From NCBI GenBank assembly GCA_019115945.1, contig DXCO01000019.1:1-64000 (forward strand): a stretch of 64,000 nucleotides of DNA, read 5' to 3'. The DNA comes from Candidatus Borkfalkia excrementavium (GTDB lineage: Bacteria > Bacillota > Clostridia > Christensenellales > Borkfalkiaceae). Made by a program: the position numbers and the translations under genes. Each line of letters starts with the position of its first letter. Positions within the stretch are counted from its first letter, which is position 1. The notes below the pieces were generated by a model. The model was given only the letters and a program-made list of their open reading frames with translations, had not been told where the DNA came from and ran no database searches. Below, in pieces: positions 1 to 6,629 of this stretch.

Positions 1-2
1 GG

Positions 3-320
3 AAAGGAGTGGAGGTGATCGAGGGAGAGATATGCCCGGATCATATCCATATGCTGGTAAGTATCCCACCCAAAATGAGCGTTGCGGGATTCATGGGGTA
101 TTTGAAAGGGAAGAGTAGTTTGATGATATATCAAAAATGGGGGAATATGAAATTTGCATACCGCAACCGCGAATTTTGGTGTAAGGGATACTATGTAGAC
201 ATAGTAGGAAAGAACACGGCAGCGATAAAAGAATATATAGCAAACCAGTTGAAGAAGGATAAGGAAAGCGAGCAGTTAAGCATATTTGACCCGCGGGACC
301 CGTTTACGGGTAGCAAGTAA
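3..320 (+). CDS. tnpA: IS200/IS605 transposase TnpA, 3' part (cut by window edge)
   Basis: This is the C-terminal two thirds of a Y1 HUH transposase that moves single-stranded DNA. The His-x-His metal motif (DHIHML) is near the start of the visible part, and the conserved FWCKGYYVDIVG segment carries the catalytic tyrosine. The reading frame is open to the window edge, and the residues before the GTG at 9 (KGVEVIEG) also fit the family, so the true start lies to the left and the GTG is not it. The ending DPFTG is typical of the family, so the C-terminus looks intact. No tnpB follows; the next gene is convergent. Whether the element is complete cannot be judged here. Confidence 0.93.
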   Translation, partial: KGVEVIEGEICPDHIHMLVSIPPKMSVAGFMGYLKGKSSLMIYQKWGNMKFAYRNREFWCKGYYVDIVGKNTAAIKEYIANQLKKDKESEQLSIFDPRDPFTGSK

Positions 321-396
321 CCAATGCATGGCTGGCAGGCCAATAAAAAGCGCACTTGTGCGCAGCCGGTAAAGTTTAGGGTTATACCCGAAAATG

Positions 397-426
397 AAAA
401 TCCCCGCGTGGAAACGCGGGGATTTT
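397..426. terminator. Bidirectional hairpin between tnpA and the methyltransferase gene
   Basis: A perfect 13-bp stem (397-409 with 414-426) has a GGAA tetraloop. It has A residues on the left arm and T residues on the right arm, so it can end transcription on both strands. It lies between two convergent genes and could also be the subterminal palindrome that IS200 elements carry at their right end. Confidence 0.7.
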
Positions 427-467
427 TATTCGGTGCCGAAGCGCGCCGCTTCAAAAACATTTTGAGA

Positions 468-1301
468 TCAGCGCATCTTGTTTTTCATGCTCGCTTCATA
501 ACATAAAACGGTCGCGGCAACGCCCACGTTGAGCGAATCGCACTTGCCCAGCATAGGAATGGCGATCATTTTATATTCCCCGTCGTACCATTCGCGCGTT
601 ATGCCGTAACGCTCGCTTCCCATTACGAGCGCGGTTTTTATGCCGAACGGTTCATCGTAATAGTACTTTTCCGCCCGCGTATCCGCAAGATAAACGGTAA
701 AGCCGTGTTCTTTGAGCCACTTGCGGCAGAGGGCGACGCTTTCAAATTCGAATACGGGAACGGAGAGGATGGCGCCCTGGCTGCCTTTGATGAGTTTGGG
801 ATGCGTCAGCCGCGCTTTCCGGTTGCATAAAAATACGCCGTCCAGTCCCGCGCCGTCCGCCATGCGCAGCATCGTGCCCACGTTCCCCGGGATCTCGATG
901 CCGTCCAAAACCAGAATGACCGCATTTTTCGGCGGGTTGAAAGAGGCGATATCGTGCGAGGGGAGTCTGGCAAGCGCCATCAGCCCGTCCGGCTGTCCGC
1001 GTTCGGAGATCTTTTCAAACGTCTTTTCCGAAACGGTATATAAAAGATCCGTTTTTCCGGCAAGTTTCTCTGCAAGTTCGCAGGCTTCGGGCGTGCGGAT
1101 ATGGTCGGGGCAGAGGATGAGCGAATCGATCGGGGTGTCGAATTGCTCGCACATTTTCAGGATCCATATCCCTTCCGCAACGAAAAGTTTGTGCGGGTTG
1201 GGTTTTGAATTGGAAAGAATGCCCTTGATCTGCTTGATCTTCGGGTTTTGTTCGCCGATCGGCAGAAATGCATGCCGCCCGATCACTTCTTGAATGTCCA
1301 T
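468..1301 (-). CDS. TrmH/SpoU-family RNA 2'-O-methyltransferase
   Basis: The 277-aa product is a SPOUT-fold methyltransferase that puts a methyl group from S-adenosylmethionine on a ribose 2'-OH of rRNA or tRNA. An N-terminal RNA-binding part (about residues 15-110) is followed by the three SpoU motifs: DGIEIPGNVGTMLR near 130, ALVMGSERYG near 215, and the cofactor knot IAIPMLGKCDSLNVGVAA near 245. I chose the ATG at 1301; an in-frame TTG at 1307 is the only alternative, and no strong Shine-Dalgarno sequence favours either. It converges on tnpA and shares the hairpin at 397-426. The exact target nucleotide cannot be read from sequence. Confidence 0.9.
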   Translation of the reverse strand: MDIQEVIGRHAFLPIGEQNPKIKQIKGILSNSKPNPHKLFVAEGIWILKMCEQFDTPIDSLILCPDHIRTPEACELAEKLAGKTDLLYTVSEKTFEKISERGQPDGLMALARLPSHDIASFNPPKNAVILVLDGIEIPGNVGTMLRMADGAGLDGVFLCNRKARLTHPKLIKGSQGAILSVPVFEFESVALCRKWLKEHGFTVYLADTRAEKYYYDEPFGIKTALVMGSERYGITREWYDGEYKMIAIPMLGKCDSLNVGVAATVLCYEASMKNKMR

Positions 1302-1382
1302 AGGCAAATATTAGCAGAATTTTTACGATAAGTCAAGCCGTACGCAAGCGGGGAGAGGAAACGATCCGTAGGAAAAAATCAA

Positions 1383-1419
1383 AAAGTCCCTCTGCGGCAA
1401 TTTGCCGCAGAGGGACTTT
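1383..1419 (-). terminator. Rho-independent terminator of the LRR lipoprotein gene
   Basis: A stem of about 16 bp (from 1383 to 1419, loop near 1401) is followed on the minus strand by T-rich DNA (complement of 1370-1385). It sits directly behind the minus-strand stop at 1423. Confidence 0.88.
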
Positions 1420-1422
1420 GGG

Positions 1423-2501
1423 TTATCCCTCGTATTCCTGGAACAGATCGGGGGCGGAATGCCCCATAATGGAATACTGCGCTTCGATGTCGATCGTTCG
1501 GTTGCTATCGTTCAAAGTAATGTCATATCCTGCGTAAGAGCCGCTGGCCAAAGTGTTTCTGACTCCGTGTATGTGCGCATCCGTTCTGGAGCACGCAACG
1601 GGGTGAACGAGCAGGTTGTGGCCGTAAATATAATTCTTTGAATTGCTCAGCCAGGTACGCATCTGCGAATCGTCCGTTGCGGGAACGTAAATTTTCAGAT
1701 CTTTATGGGCGGTAAACGCGCCGCCTTCGATCATCACGTCAGAAACGCCGTTATATTCGTCTTCGTCTCCCTCCATGGTAACCGAGGCGAGTTTGATATG
1801 GGAAAAAGCGTCTTCCTGCACGCGCGAGACATCCGCTCCGACAACTACATTCTCGATGAATTGATTGTAAGAGGCCGCATGGTTAAAGACCTGACTGAAC
1901 CCCGAAACGGTATACGTTTTGCTTTCTTTGTCATAATTTGCCTGCGGTTCGCTCGCCGCGGGCAAAAGCCGCAGGATCTTCGCTCCGCCCTCGTCCGTCT
2001 GAATGAGCGCGCCGTTTTCGACGGAAAATTCACCTTCGCCGGATACGGTGATGCTCTTCAGATTTTTCAGCCCCGCAAGCGCGTTATAATCGATCATGGA
2101 AATGTCTGCGGGAAAACCCGCGATCTCTTCGATGGACGACAGATTGAACGCATACGCGCCGATGCTGAAATAGACGCTCAGATCATCTGCAAAGGTCAGT
2201 TTTTTGAGCGAACTCTCTTCCAGCGCGTTTTCCGCGATCCCGTCCACTTCCAGTCCGCGGAATTTTGCGGGAACGGTCGCTTCGGTCGCGCCCTCTTCCG
2301 CACCGATCACGTGCACGTCTCTGTCTTTGACCTCAAAAACGAGCCCGTTTTCGGTATAGGTGCCGTTTTTCGGAGCGTTCCCTCCGCTTCCGCCGCAGGC
2401 GGCGAAAGCGGAGCGTTCCCTCCGCTTCCGCCGCAGGCGGCGAAAGCGACGGCCATACTCAGCAGGATCAGAGTAAGAATGGACGTAAATAATTTTTTCA
2501 T
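1423..2501 (-). pseudogene. BspA-type leucine-rich-repeat lipoprotein, frameshifted by a 38-bp duplication
   Basis: The gene starts at ATG 2501 with a clear AAGGAGGTC site (2511-2519). It encodes a lipoprotein signal peptide with lipobox AFAAC, then a GGSGGNAP linker. A 38-bp tandem duplication (2371-2446) inside the linker shifts the frame; the 5' part (2501 down) ends early and the 3' part (from about 2316 down to 1423) is open in another frame. If one copy is removed, translation reads straight from the signal peptide through NGTYTENGLVFEV into the LRR domain with no stop. The LRR part has the BspA-like pattern (GAYAF, NALAGLKNLKSITV, ENGALIQ). Such proteins are cell-surface adhesins or binding proteins. 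It may be a recent mutation, a reversible switch, or an assembly error. Confidence 0.82.
2371..2446. repeat. Perfect 38-bp tandem direct repeat (two copies)
   Basis: Copies are 2371-2408 and 2409-2446 and are identical, with two more matching bases after the second copy. The unit holds a GC-rich dyad (CGCCGC-AG-GCGGCG). As 38 is not a multiple of three, one copy or four copies keep the LRR lipoprotein in frame while two or three break it. Confidence 0.97.
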
Positions 2502-2533
2502 ATTCAACAAGACCTCCTTATTTGGTCACGGTT

Positions 2534-2563
2534 ATTATATCATAGTATTTTCGGTTCAGTCAA
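2534..2563 (-). promoter_or_regulatory. Sigma-A promoter of the LRR lipoprotein gene
   Basis: On the minus strand TTGACT (2563-2558) and TATAAT (2539-2534) are 18 nt apart. The RBS follows about 14 nt after the -10 box, so the leader is short. Confidence 0.8.
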
Positions 2564-2639
2564 CTTCCGTAAATATAAAGTGGCAACGGATTTTTTTGCC
2601 GCATACATTGTAAGAGAACCTATTTACGGCGGCAAAATT

Positions 2640-3851
2640 ATGAACAAAGGATACGGTCGCACCGCATTATCATGTTATGCGGGCGTAGTGAATCAGTCAA
2701 TCATCACCAATGTCACCGCTCTTTTATTCGTGCCCTTTATCCAACTGTACGGATTTTCGCTCGTACGTCTCGGGCTTCTGACGGCGGTCAATTTTGCCGC
2801 GCAGGTATGCGCGGATCTGTTTCTGCTCTTTTTTATCGACAAGTGTTCGCTGAAAAAGTTGGCGATCGCCGCTTCCGCCATGAGTTTTGCGGGGCTTTTG
2901 TTTTACGGTTTCGTGCCCTTGCTCTTTTCGGGGGAGCTCGTATATGCGGGCATCGTGCTCGCGACCTGCGTCTTTGCCTTTTCGGGCGGCATGCTCGAAG
3001 TCGTGCTCTCTAACGTGGCGGACAGATTGCCGTCCGGCTCCGGGGTTTCCATCTGCCTGTTGCATACGGCGTACGCCTGGACGCAGGTCGCGCTCGCGGC
3101 CGTCGTCTGGCTGTGGCTCGGCGTGTTCGGCACAAGGTGCTGGAATTTCGTCATGTTCCTGTTCGCCCTCATTCCCGCCGCGACGCTCGCGCTCCTTGCA
3201 CGGGCAAAAATAGATCGGGGCGAGGGGTGCGTCAAAGTCAAAAGTACGATCGGCGGACTGTATTTTCTCGCCCTTGCGGCGGTGTTTTTCGGTTACGGGG
3301 CCGAAGTTACGCTCAATCAGTGGATCGCCGCTTTTGCCGGCGAGGCGTTGGGGCTGGGCGAATATGTCAGCGAATTTATCGGCATGGCCTTGTTTGCTGC
3401 GTTTTTGGGCGCGGGCGGGCTGATTTATGTGAAAGTTTCTTCAAAGCGCCGTAAGTTTCCGTTCCCCGCTCTCATCGTTTCCTCCGCAATCGCCGGAGGC
3501 TGTTATTTGGCCGTTGCGCTGTTGCCTTCGCCCGTTTTGGCGCTCGTGGCGGCAACGGTGTGCGGGCTGTTCGTCGGCGTTCTGTCTCCGGGCATCATGA
3601 CCGCCGCAAGCGACAACCTTCCGCAGGCGGGCGCCTGGATGCTCGCCTCTTTGGCGGTCGCGGCGGATCTGGGAGCGGCGGCCCTTCCTGCTACGGCGGG
3701 AGCGCTTGCCGATATGTCAGGCATGCGGTTTGCCTTTTTGGTCTTGTCCGCAGTGCCTTTCGTGTCGGCTGTTTTGCTCGTATTTATGGCAAAGCACGGC
3801 CGAGCAAAAAAACTTCCCGTTGACTTTCCGACAAACAATAAAAATACTTGA
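2640..3851 (+). CDS. Major facilitator superfamily permease
   Basis: The 403-aa product has about 12 hydrophobic segments in two halves joined by a short basic loop (around residue 195), the usual MFS layout. The sequence is rich in Gly/Ala helices, with conserved-looking loops such as FIDKCSLKKLA after the third segment. The nearest relatives by pattern are MFS sugar or drug transporters with FucP/NarK-like folds, but the substrate cannot be inferred. I chose ATG 2640 (MNKGYG), because the 20 residues further upstream are not signal-like and overlap the divergent promoter region; the RBS is weak. It is single and divergent from the LRR gene. Confidence 0.85.
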   Translation: MNKGYGRTALSCYAGVVNQSIITNVTALLFVPFIQLYGFSLVRLGLLTAVNFAAQVCADLFLLFFIDKCSLKKLAIAASAMSFAGLLFYGFVPLLFSGELVYAGIVLATCVFAFSGGMLEVVLSNVADRLPSGSGVSICLLHTAYAWTQVALAAVVWLWLGVFGTRCWNFVMFLFALIPAATLALLARAKIDRGEGCVKVKSTIGGLYFLALAAVFFGYGAEVTLNQWIAAFAGEALGLGEYVSEFIGMALFAAFLGAGGLIYVKVSSKRRKFPFPALIVSSAIAGGCYLAVALLPSPVLALVAATVCGLFVGVLSPGIMTAASDNLPQAGAWMLASLAVAADLGAAALPATAGALADMSGMRFAFLVLSAVPFVSAVLLVFMAKHGRAKKLPVDFPTNNKNT

Positions 3852-3879
3852 CTTTTTATACTATGTATAATATAGTATA
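3848..3879 (+). promoter_or_regulatory. Promoter with overlapping operator-like inverted repeat
   Basis: TTGACT (3848-3853) and TATAGT (3871-3876) are 17 nt apart. An 8-bp perfect inverted repeat, TATACTAT (3857-3864) and ATAGTATA (3872-3879), with a 7-nt spacer, covers the spacer and the -10 box. A repressor bound there would block RNA polymerase. It drives the gene at 4041. Confidence 0.7.
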
Positions 3880-3932
3880 GAGGACTCACTTTTTTGAAGG
3901 ACGCGCATGATTTCATAGATACATGCGCATAT

Positions 3933-3971
3933 GCGAATGCTTACAGGGCAGGGGGACGGCATTCGCTTTTT
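3933..3971 (+). terminator. Possible leader terminator/attenuator upstream of the CmpB-type gene
   Basis: An 8-bp stem, GCGAATGC (3933-3940) with GCATTCGC (3959-3966), has an 18-nt loop and is followed directly by five T residues. It lies in the roughly 155-nt leader between promoter and start codon. The large loop makes it a weak prediction. Confidence 0.35.
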
Positions 3972-4040
3972 GCCGGTGAGAAAGTAAAATACGGAAACGC
4001 CGCTTGATCCTTCGGGTATAAAGATGTTTCTGCGGCTGGT

Positions 4041-4826
4041 ATGGAAACTGCGAAAATGGATAAAATGAGAAAAATGCAGTCAAAAGAAAAAGAAACACGC
4101 TCTTCCGAACCGGAAACCGCGGCTTCCTGCGGCGAAAATACCGCGCTTGCGCCGGAACGCGCGGCCTCCCTGCAGGAAAAGAACGGCGCGGCGGAAAAAA
4201 AGAAGGGCGTTTACGGCGTTAAAATTTTCAATTATAAACTCGTCTATCTGCTCTTGATGGTGCTCGTCATGTCTTTTGCGGGGTTTGTGGTGGAAAATCT
4301 TTTCCGCCTTCTGCGCGACGGTGTGATCAACAGCCGCCGCCAGATCCTTCCCTTTTTGTTTGCCTACGGCATTGCAGTTTTCGTCATGTACGTTGCGATC
4401 GGGACGCCGCGCGAGATGCGCCTTTTCAAATGGAGCATCTTCAAAAAGGAAAGCAAACTCTCCTCCGCAAGCAAATACGTATGCTATTTTCTCGTCGTGT
4501 TCGCGTTCATTTTTTTCGGAGAGATGATGTTCGGCACGTTCGTCGAATGGGTCTCCGGCGTCGTCCTCTGGGATTATACGGGTATTCCTCTGCGGTTCAC
4601 GAAGTACACGAGCATTCCCACGGCGCTCGGCCTTGCCGCGGGGATCCTGATCTTTATGCGGTTCGTGTTCGAACCTCTCATGAAAAAGTTTGAAAAAATG
4701 GACGAAAGCACCGCATGGATCATCGATCTTTCCGTTGGGATTCCCATCGTGATCGACTGGCTCGTCATGCTGATTCTGATGCTCGGGTTTCAGTTTTCCG
4801 AAAACTGGTGGAGCATCACACTTTGA
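4041..4826 (+). CDS. CmpB-type putative ABC-transporter membrane protein (DUF1113 family)
   Basis: The 261-aa product belongs to the small family named putative ABC-transporter type IV (ABC_trans_CmpB). About the first 60 residues are a charged, low-complexity cytoplasmic tail; after them come four to five hydrophobic segments. The family signature is visible: GFVVENLFR near residue 75, then FVEWVSGVVLWDY near 170 followed by a short amphipathic stretch and a further helix. The function of the family is not established. The ATG at 4041 has no good Shine-Dalgarno sequence; internal ATGs at 4056, 4065 and 4074 are possible starts. Its promoter has an operator-like palindrome and the leader may hold an attenuator. 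Confidence 0.75.
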   Translation: METAKMDKMRKMQSKEKETRSSEPETAASCGENTALAPERAASLQEKNGAAEKKKGVYGVKIFNYKLVYLLLMVLVMSFAGFVVENLFRLLRDGVINSRRQILPFLFAYGIAVFVMYVAIGTPREMRLFKWSIFKKESKLSSASKYVCYFLVVFAFIFFGEMMFGTFVEWVSGVVLWDYTGIPLRFTKYTSIPTALGLAAGILIFMRFVFEPLMKKFEKMDESTAWIIDLSVGIPIVIDWLVMLILMLGFQFSENWWSITL

Positions 4827-4839
4827 TGAGTGCAATAAA

Positions 4840-4873
4840 ACGCCCCGCCTTCCGTACGCGGAAGGCGGGGCGT
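4840..4873. terminator. Strong hairpin between convergent genes
   Basis: A perfect 15-bp GC-rich stem (4840-4854 with 4859-4873) has a TACG tetraloop. On the minus strand it is followed by TTTTATT, so it ends queT transcription; it may also stop the plus-strand gene ending at 4826. Confidence 0.85.
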
Positions 4874-4960
4874 ATGTCCTGTTCGGGCATGTTTTTCGCT
4901 TTTTTGTTGCCCTTAATAGTCGGGCGCTTCGCAAGAAAAACGCGGCAAAGCGCGGAAAAA

Positions 4961-5548
4961 TTAAAATTTCATGTTGTCGTCCGCAGCGTTTTGTTTTTGC
5001 GGTTTCTGGCGCGGATAATCGGAGAAAAAGGACACGTTTTTCGCGCGCATATTGTTCACGAAGAAAAAGAGGGGCGCGCCGAGCGCATAGACCCATACCG
5101 CTTCCGTCGCCGCAAGAGAGCCTGCGTACGTCCAATAGGTCGCGGCCTGCGTCCCGTAAGAGAGATCTCCGCACAAAAATACGATCACCACGGGGATCAC
5201 CAGCGCATTGAAAAGTACGGGGAAAAATCCGCCGACGGCGAATTTTAAGGCGCTTTTTTTCAGCAGCCTGCCCGCAAAGTAAGTGCACAGCGCCGCGGCA
5301 AGCGTCGCGAGCGAACCGATGAATACGTCGTAGACCAAAAAGGGCGACGCCAGGTTGCTCAGCATACACCCGATATAAAGGGCGGGCACCGCTTCGGGAA
5401 AAAACAGGGGAAGGATGCACAGCGCTTCGGCGGGGCGGATCTGTAAAAATCCGTTATACGCGAGCGCGCCGAACGCATAGGTGAGCGCAACGTACAGCGC
5501 GGCGATCACGCCCGCTCTGCACAGCCGTTTCGTGGCAATTTTTTGCAT
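4961..5548 (-). CDS. queT: QueT-family queuosine precursor transporter
   Basis: The 195-aa membrane protein has five to six hydrophobic segments and matches the QueT family, thought to be the substrate-binding (S) component of an ECF transporter for a 7-deazaguanine precursor such as preQ0/preQ1 or queuine. Visible hallmarks are the N-terminal LCRAGVIAALYVALTYAFG and the IRPAEALCILPLFFPEAVPALYIGCML region near residues 37-65. The C-terminal tail is short and charged. The start at 5548 has GAGGT at the end of the riboswitch-like leader. The leader (5556-5600) folds as a preQ1-I-type pseudoknot that would hide this RBS, which supports the function. Confidence 0.9.
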   Translation of the reverse strand: MQKIATKRLCRAGVIAALYVALTYAFGALAYNGFLQIRPAEALCILPLFFPEAVPALYIGCMLSNLASPFLVYDVFIGSLATLAAALCTYFAGRLLKKSALKFAVGGFFPVLFNALVIPVVIVFLCGDLSYGTQAATYWTYAGSLAATEAVWVYALGAPLFFFVNNMRAKNVSFFSDYPRQKPQKQNAADDNMKF

Positions 5549-5555
5549 GATTCAG

Positions 5556-5600
5556 TTACCTCGGTTGTTTTTAGGTAGTGTTTTCCGAAAACCTACCGCA
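5556..5600 (-). promoter_or_regulatory. preQ1-I-like riboswitch in the queT leader
   Basis: On the minus strand a 5-bp stem, GGTAG (5597-5593) with CTACC (5578-5574), encloses a loop with TCGG (5588-5585). An A-rich tail (TAAAAACAA) follows, then CCGA (5564-5561), which can pair with the loop TCGG to make an H-type pseudoknot. The second strand of the pseudoknot runs into the queT RBS (complement of 5556-5562), so ligand binding would block translation. Stem length, GGTTTT loop start and A-rich tail match preQ1 class I, but the residue before the 3' stem strand is not the usual C, so the class assignment is likely rather than certain. Confidence 0.68.
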
Positions 5601-5604
5601 CAAG

Positions 5605-5633
5605 AGGATAACAAAAAACCGCGCCGTTGTCAA
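5605..5633 (-). promoter_or_regulatory. queT promoter, embedded in the upstream gene's terminator
   Basis: TTGACA (5633-5628) and TATCCT (5610-5605) are 17 nt apart on the minus strand. The -35 box lies in the loop of the terminator at 5619-5648. Confidence 0.72.
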
Positions 5634-5648
5634 CAAATTTCGGCGCGG
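5619..5648 (-). terminator. Terminator of the small gene at 5686-5949
   Basis: An 8-bp all-GC stem (5648-5641 with 5626-5619 on the minus strand) with a 14-nt loop is followed by TTTTTTG. It overlaps the queT promoter. Confidence 0.78.
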
Positions 5649-5685
5649 TGTGTGTAAAAATTGACGCTTTGGCGGACTTTGAGGG

Positions 5686-5949
5686 TCAGGAGACGATGAT
5701 GTTTTCCAGCAGCAGATAATCGAAATCCACCCCTTCCACGAAATCCCTCGGCAAAAATTTCACGTGGTTGAATTTCGCAAAGTTCATGATGTGCGTTTTC
5801 AAGAGTACGGGGGTGGGGCAGTCGAGTTCGCGGCAGATATCGAAAAGATAATTCAGAAAATGCGAATAGGTCAGTTTTTCGCCGCCCTCGTACACGAATT
5901 GTCTGCGTATTTTTCCGCCACGATAAATTTTTGCCCAAATTTTGAACAT
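5686..5949 (-). CDS. Conserved-looking small protein of unknown function (87 aa)
   Basis: The start is ATG 5949 (MFKIWAKIYRGGKI), since the longer upstream frame runs across the divergent promoter. GAGAGGG lies about 12 nt upstream. The product is basic at the N-terminus, with a YSHFLNYLFDICRELDCPTPVLL helix pair, and an acidic C-terminal end (DFVEGVDFDYLLLENI). There is no signal peptide or membrane segment, so it is cytoplasmic. The balanced amphipathic pattern and the clean promoter-gene-terminator unit argue that it is real. I do not recognise a function; it may be one of the small uncharacterised proteins common in Clostridia. Confidence 0.7.
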   Translation of the reverse strand: MFKIWAKIYRGGKIRRQFVYEGGEKLTYSHFLNYLFDICRELDCPTPVLLKTHIMNFAKFNHVKFLPRDFVEGVDFDYLLLENIIVS

Positions 5950-6014
5950 GCTCCGCACGGCCCTCTCGTTTTTCGAATCATTATATAGGAATTTTTCAAA
6001 AAAGTAAAATATAA

Positions 6015-6043
6015 TTGACATATTTCCGACAAAAATATATACT
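6015..6043 (+). promoter_or_regulatory. Sigma-A promoter of the Lrp-aminotransferase operon
   Basis: TTGACA (6015-6020) and TATACT (6038-6043) are exactly 17 nt apart. The leader to the start at 6135 is about 85 nt. Lrp-type regulators often act on their own promoter, but no operator was identified. Confidence 0.85.
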
Positions 6044-6134
6044 ATTTGAAAGAGAAGCCGAGGGCTCATACGCCTGTTTTGCCTTCGGCAAGATTCCCGC
6101 TTCCGCTCGGCGGAGGCGCAAAAAGGAGCATGGA

Positions 6135-6629
6135 ATGAAAAAACTGGAATCGGATATTTTGAAGATCCTCGAAGAAGACTGCCGCTATTCCGCCGCAAAG
6201 ATCGCCGTCATGCTGGGCAAGACGGAGCAGGAGATCTGCGCCGCGATCGAGAGCATGGAGGAGCGGGGCGTGATCGTCAAATATACGGCGATCGTCAACG
6301 GGGAACGCCTTTCCGACGAGACTGTCCAGGCCCTCATCGAGGTGCGCGTGACCCCGCAGAAGACGAACGGGTTCGACGCCATTGCGGAGGAGATCTATCG
6401 TTTCGACGAGGTGAAGAGTTGCTATCTGATGAGCGGCGGGTTCGATCTGGCGGTATTTATCGAGGGCAAATCTCTGCGCGAAGTCGCGCGTTTTGTTACG
6501 GAAAGGCTGTCCACGATCGACGATATCCTCTCCACGGCAACGCATTTTATTCTCAAAAAATATAAGATCGAGGGCACGGTCGCGGACAGGGAAGACGCCG
6601 CCAACATGAGATTATCGGTGCAGCCATGA
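6135..6629 (+). CDS. Lrp/AsnC-family transcriptional regulator
   Basis: The 164-aa protein has an N-terminal winged helix-turn-helix (residues 3-50; RYSAAKIAVMLGKTEQEI is the HTH) and a C-terminal RAM/AsnC ligand-binding domain (residues 65-145). Such proteins bind amino acids and form octamers on DNA. Start ATG 6135 has AAGGAG at 6123-6128; the longer open frame starts inside the promoter. The stop overlaps the next start (ATGA), so both genes are translationally coupled. In Bacillus subtilis an Lrp-type gene (alaR) is paired the same way with the alanine transaminase gene alaT, so control of the neighbouring aminotransferase is likely. Confidence 0.93.
   Translation: MKKLESDILKILEEDCRYSAAKIAVMLGKTEQEICAAIESMEERGVIVKYTAIVNGERLSDETVQALIEVRVTPQKTNGFDAIAEEIYRFDEVKSCYLMSGGFDLAVFIEGKSLREVARFVTERLSTIDDILSTATHFILKKYKIEGTVADREDAANMRLSVQP

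Noticed and set aside
3-320. A complete IS200 element with tnpB
   Set aside because: Only the 3' part of tnpA is in the window, and the next gene is a methyltransferase on the other strand.
2371-2446. Mobile element or insertion sequence footprint
   Set aside because: It is a simple tandem duplication with no target-site duplication, inverted ends or transposase.
1705-2613. Plus-strand open frame of 302 aa over the LRR lipoprotein
   Set aside because: It mirrors the minus-strand LRR gene, which has promoter, RBS, lipobox and a family match. No start signals favour the plus frame.
4080-5420. Minus-strand open frame of 446 aa opposite the CmpB-type gene
   Set aside because: It covers two real genes on other frames or strands and is rich in Arg, Cys and His, typical of a GC-rich shadow frame.
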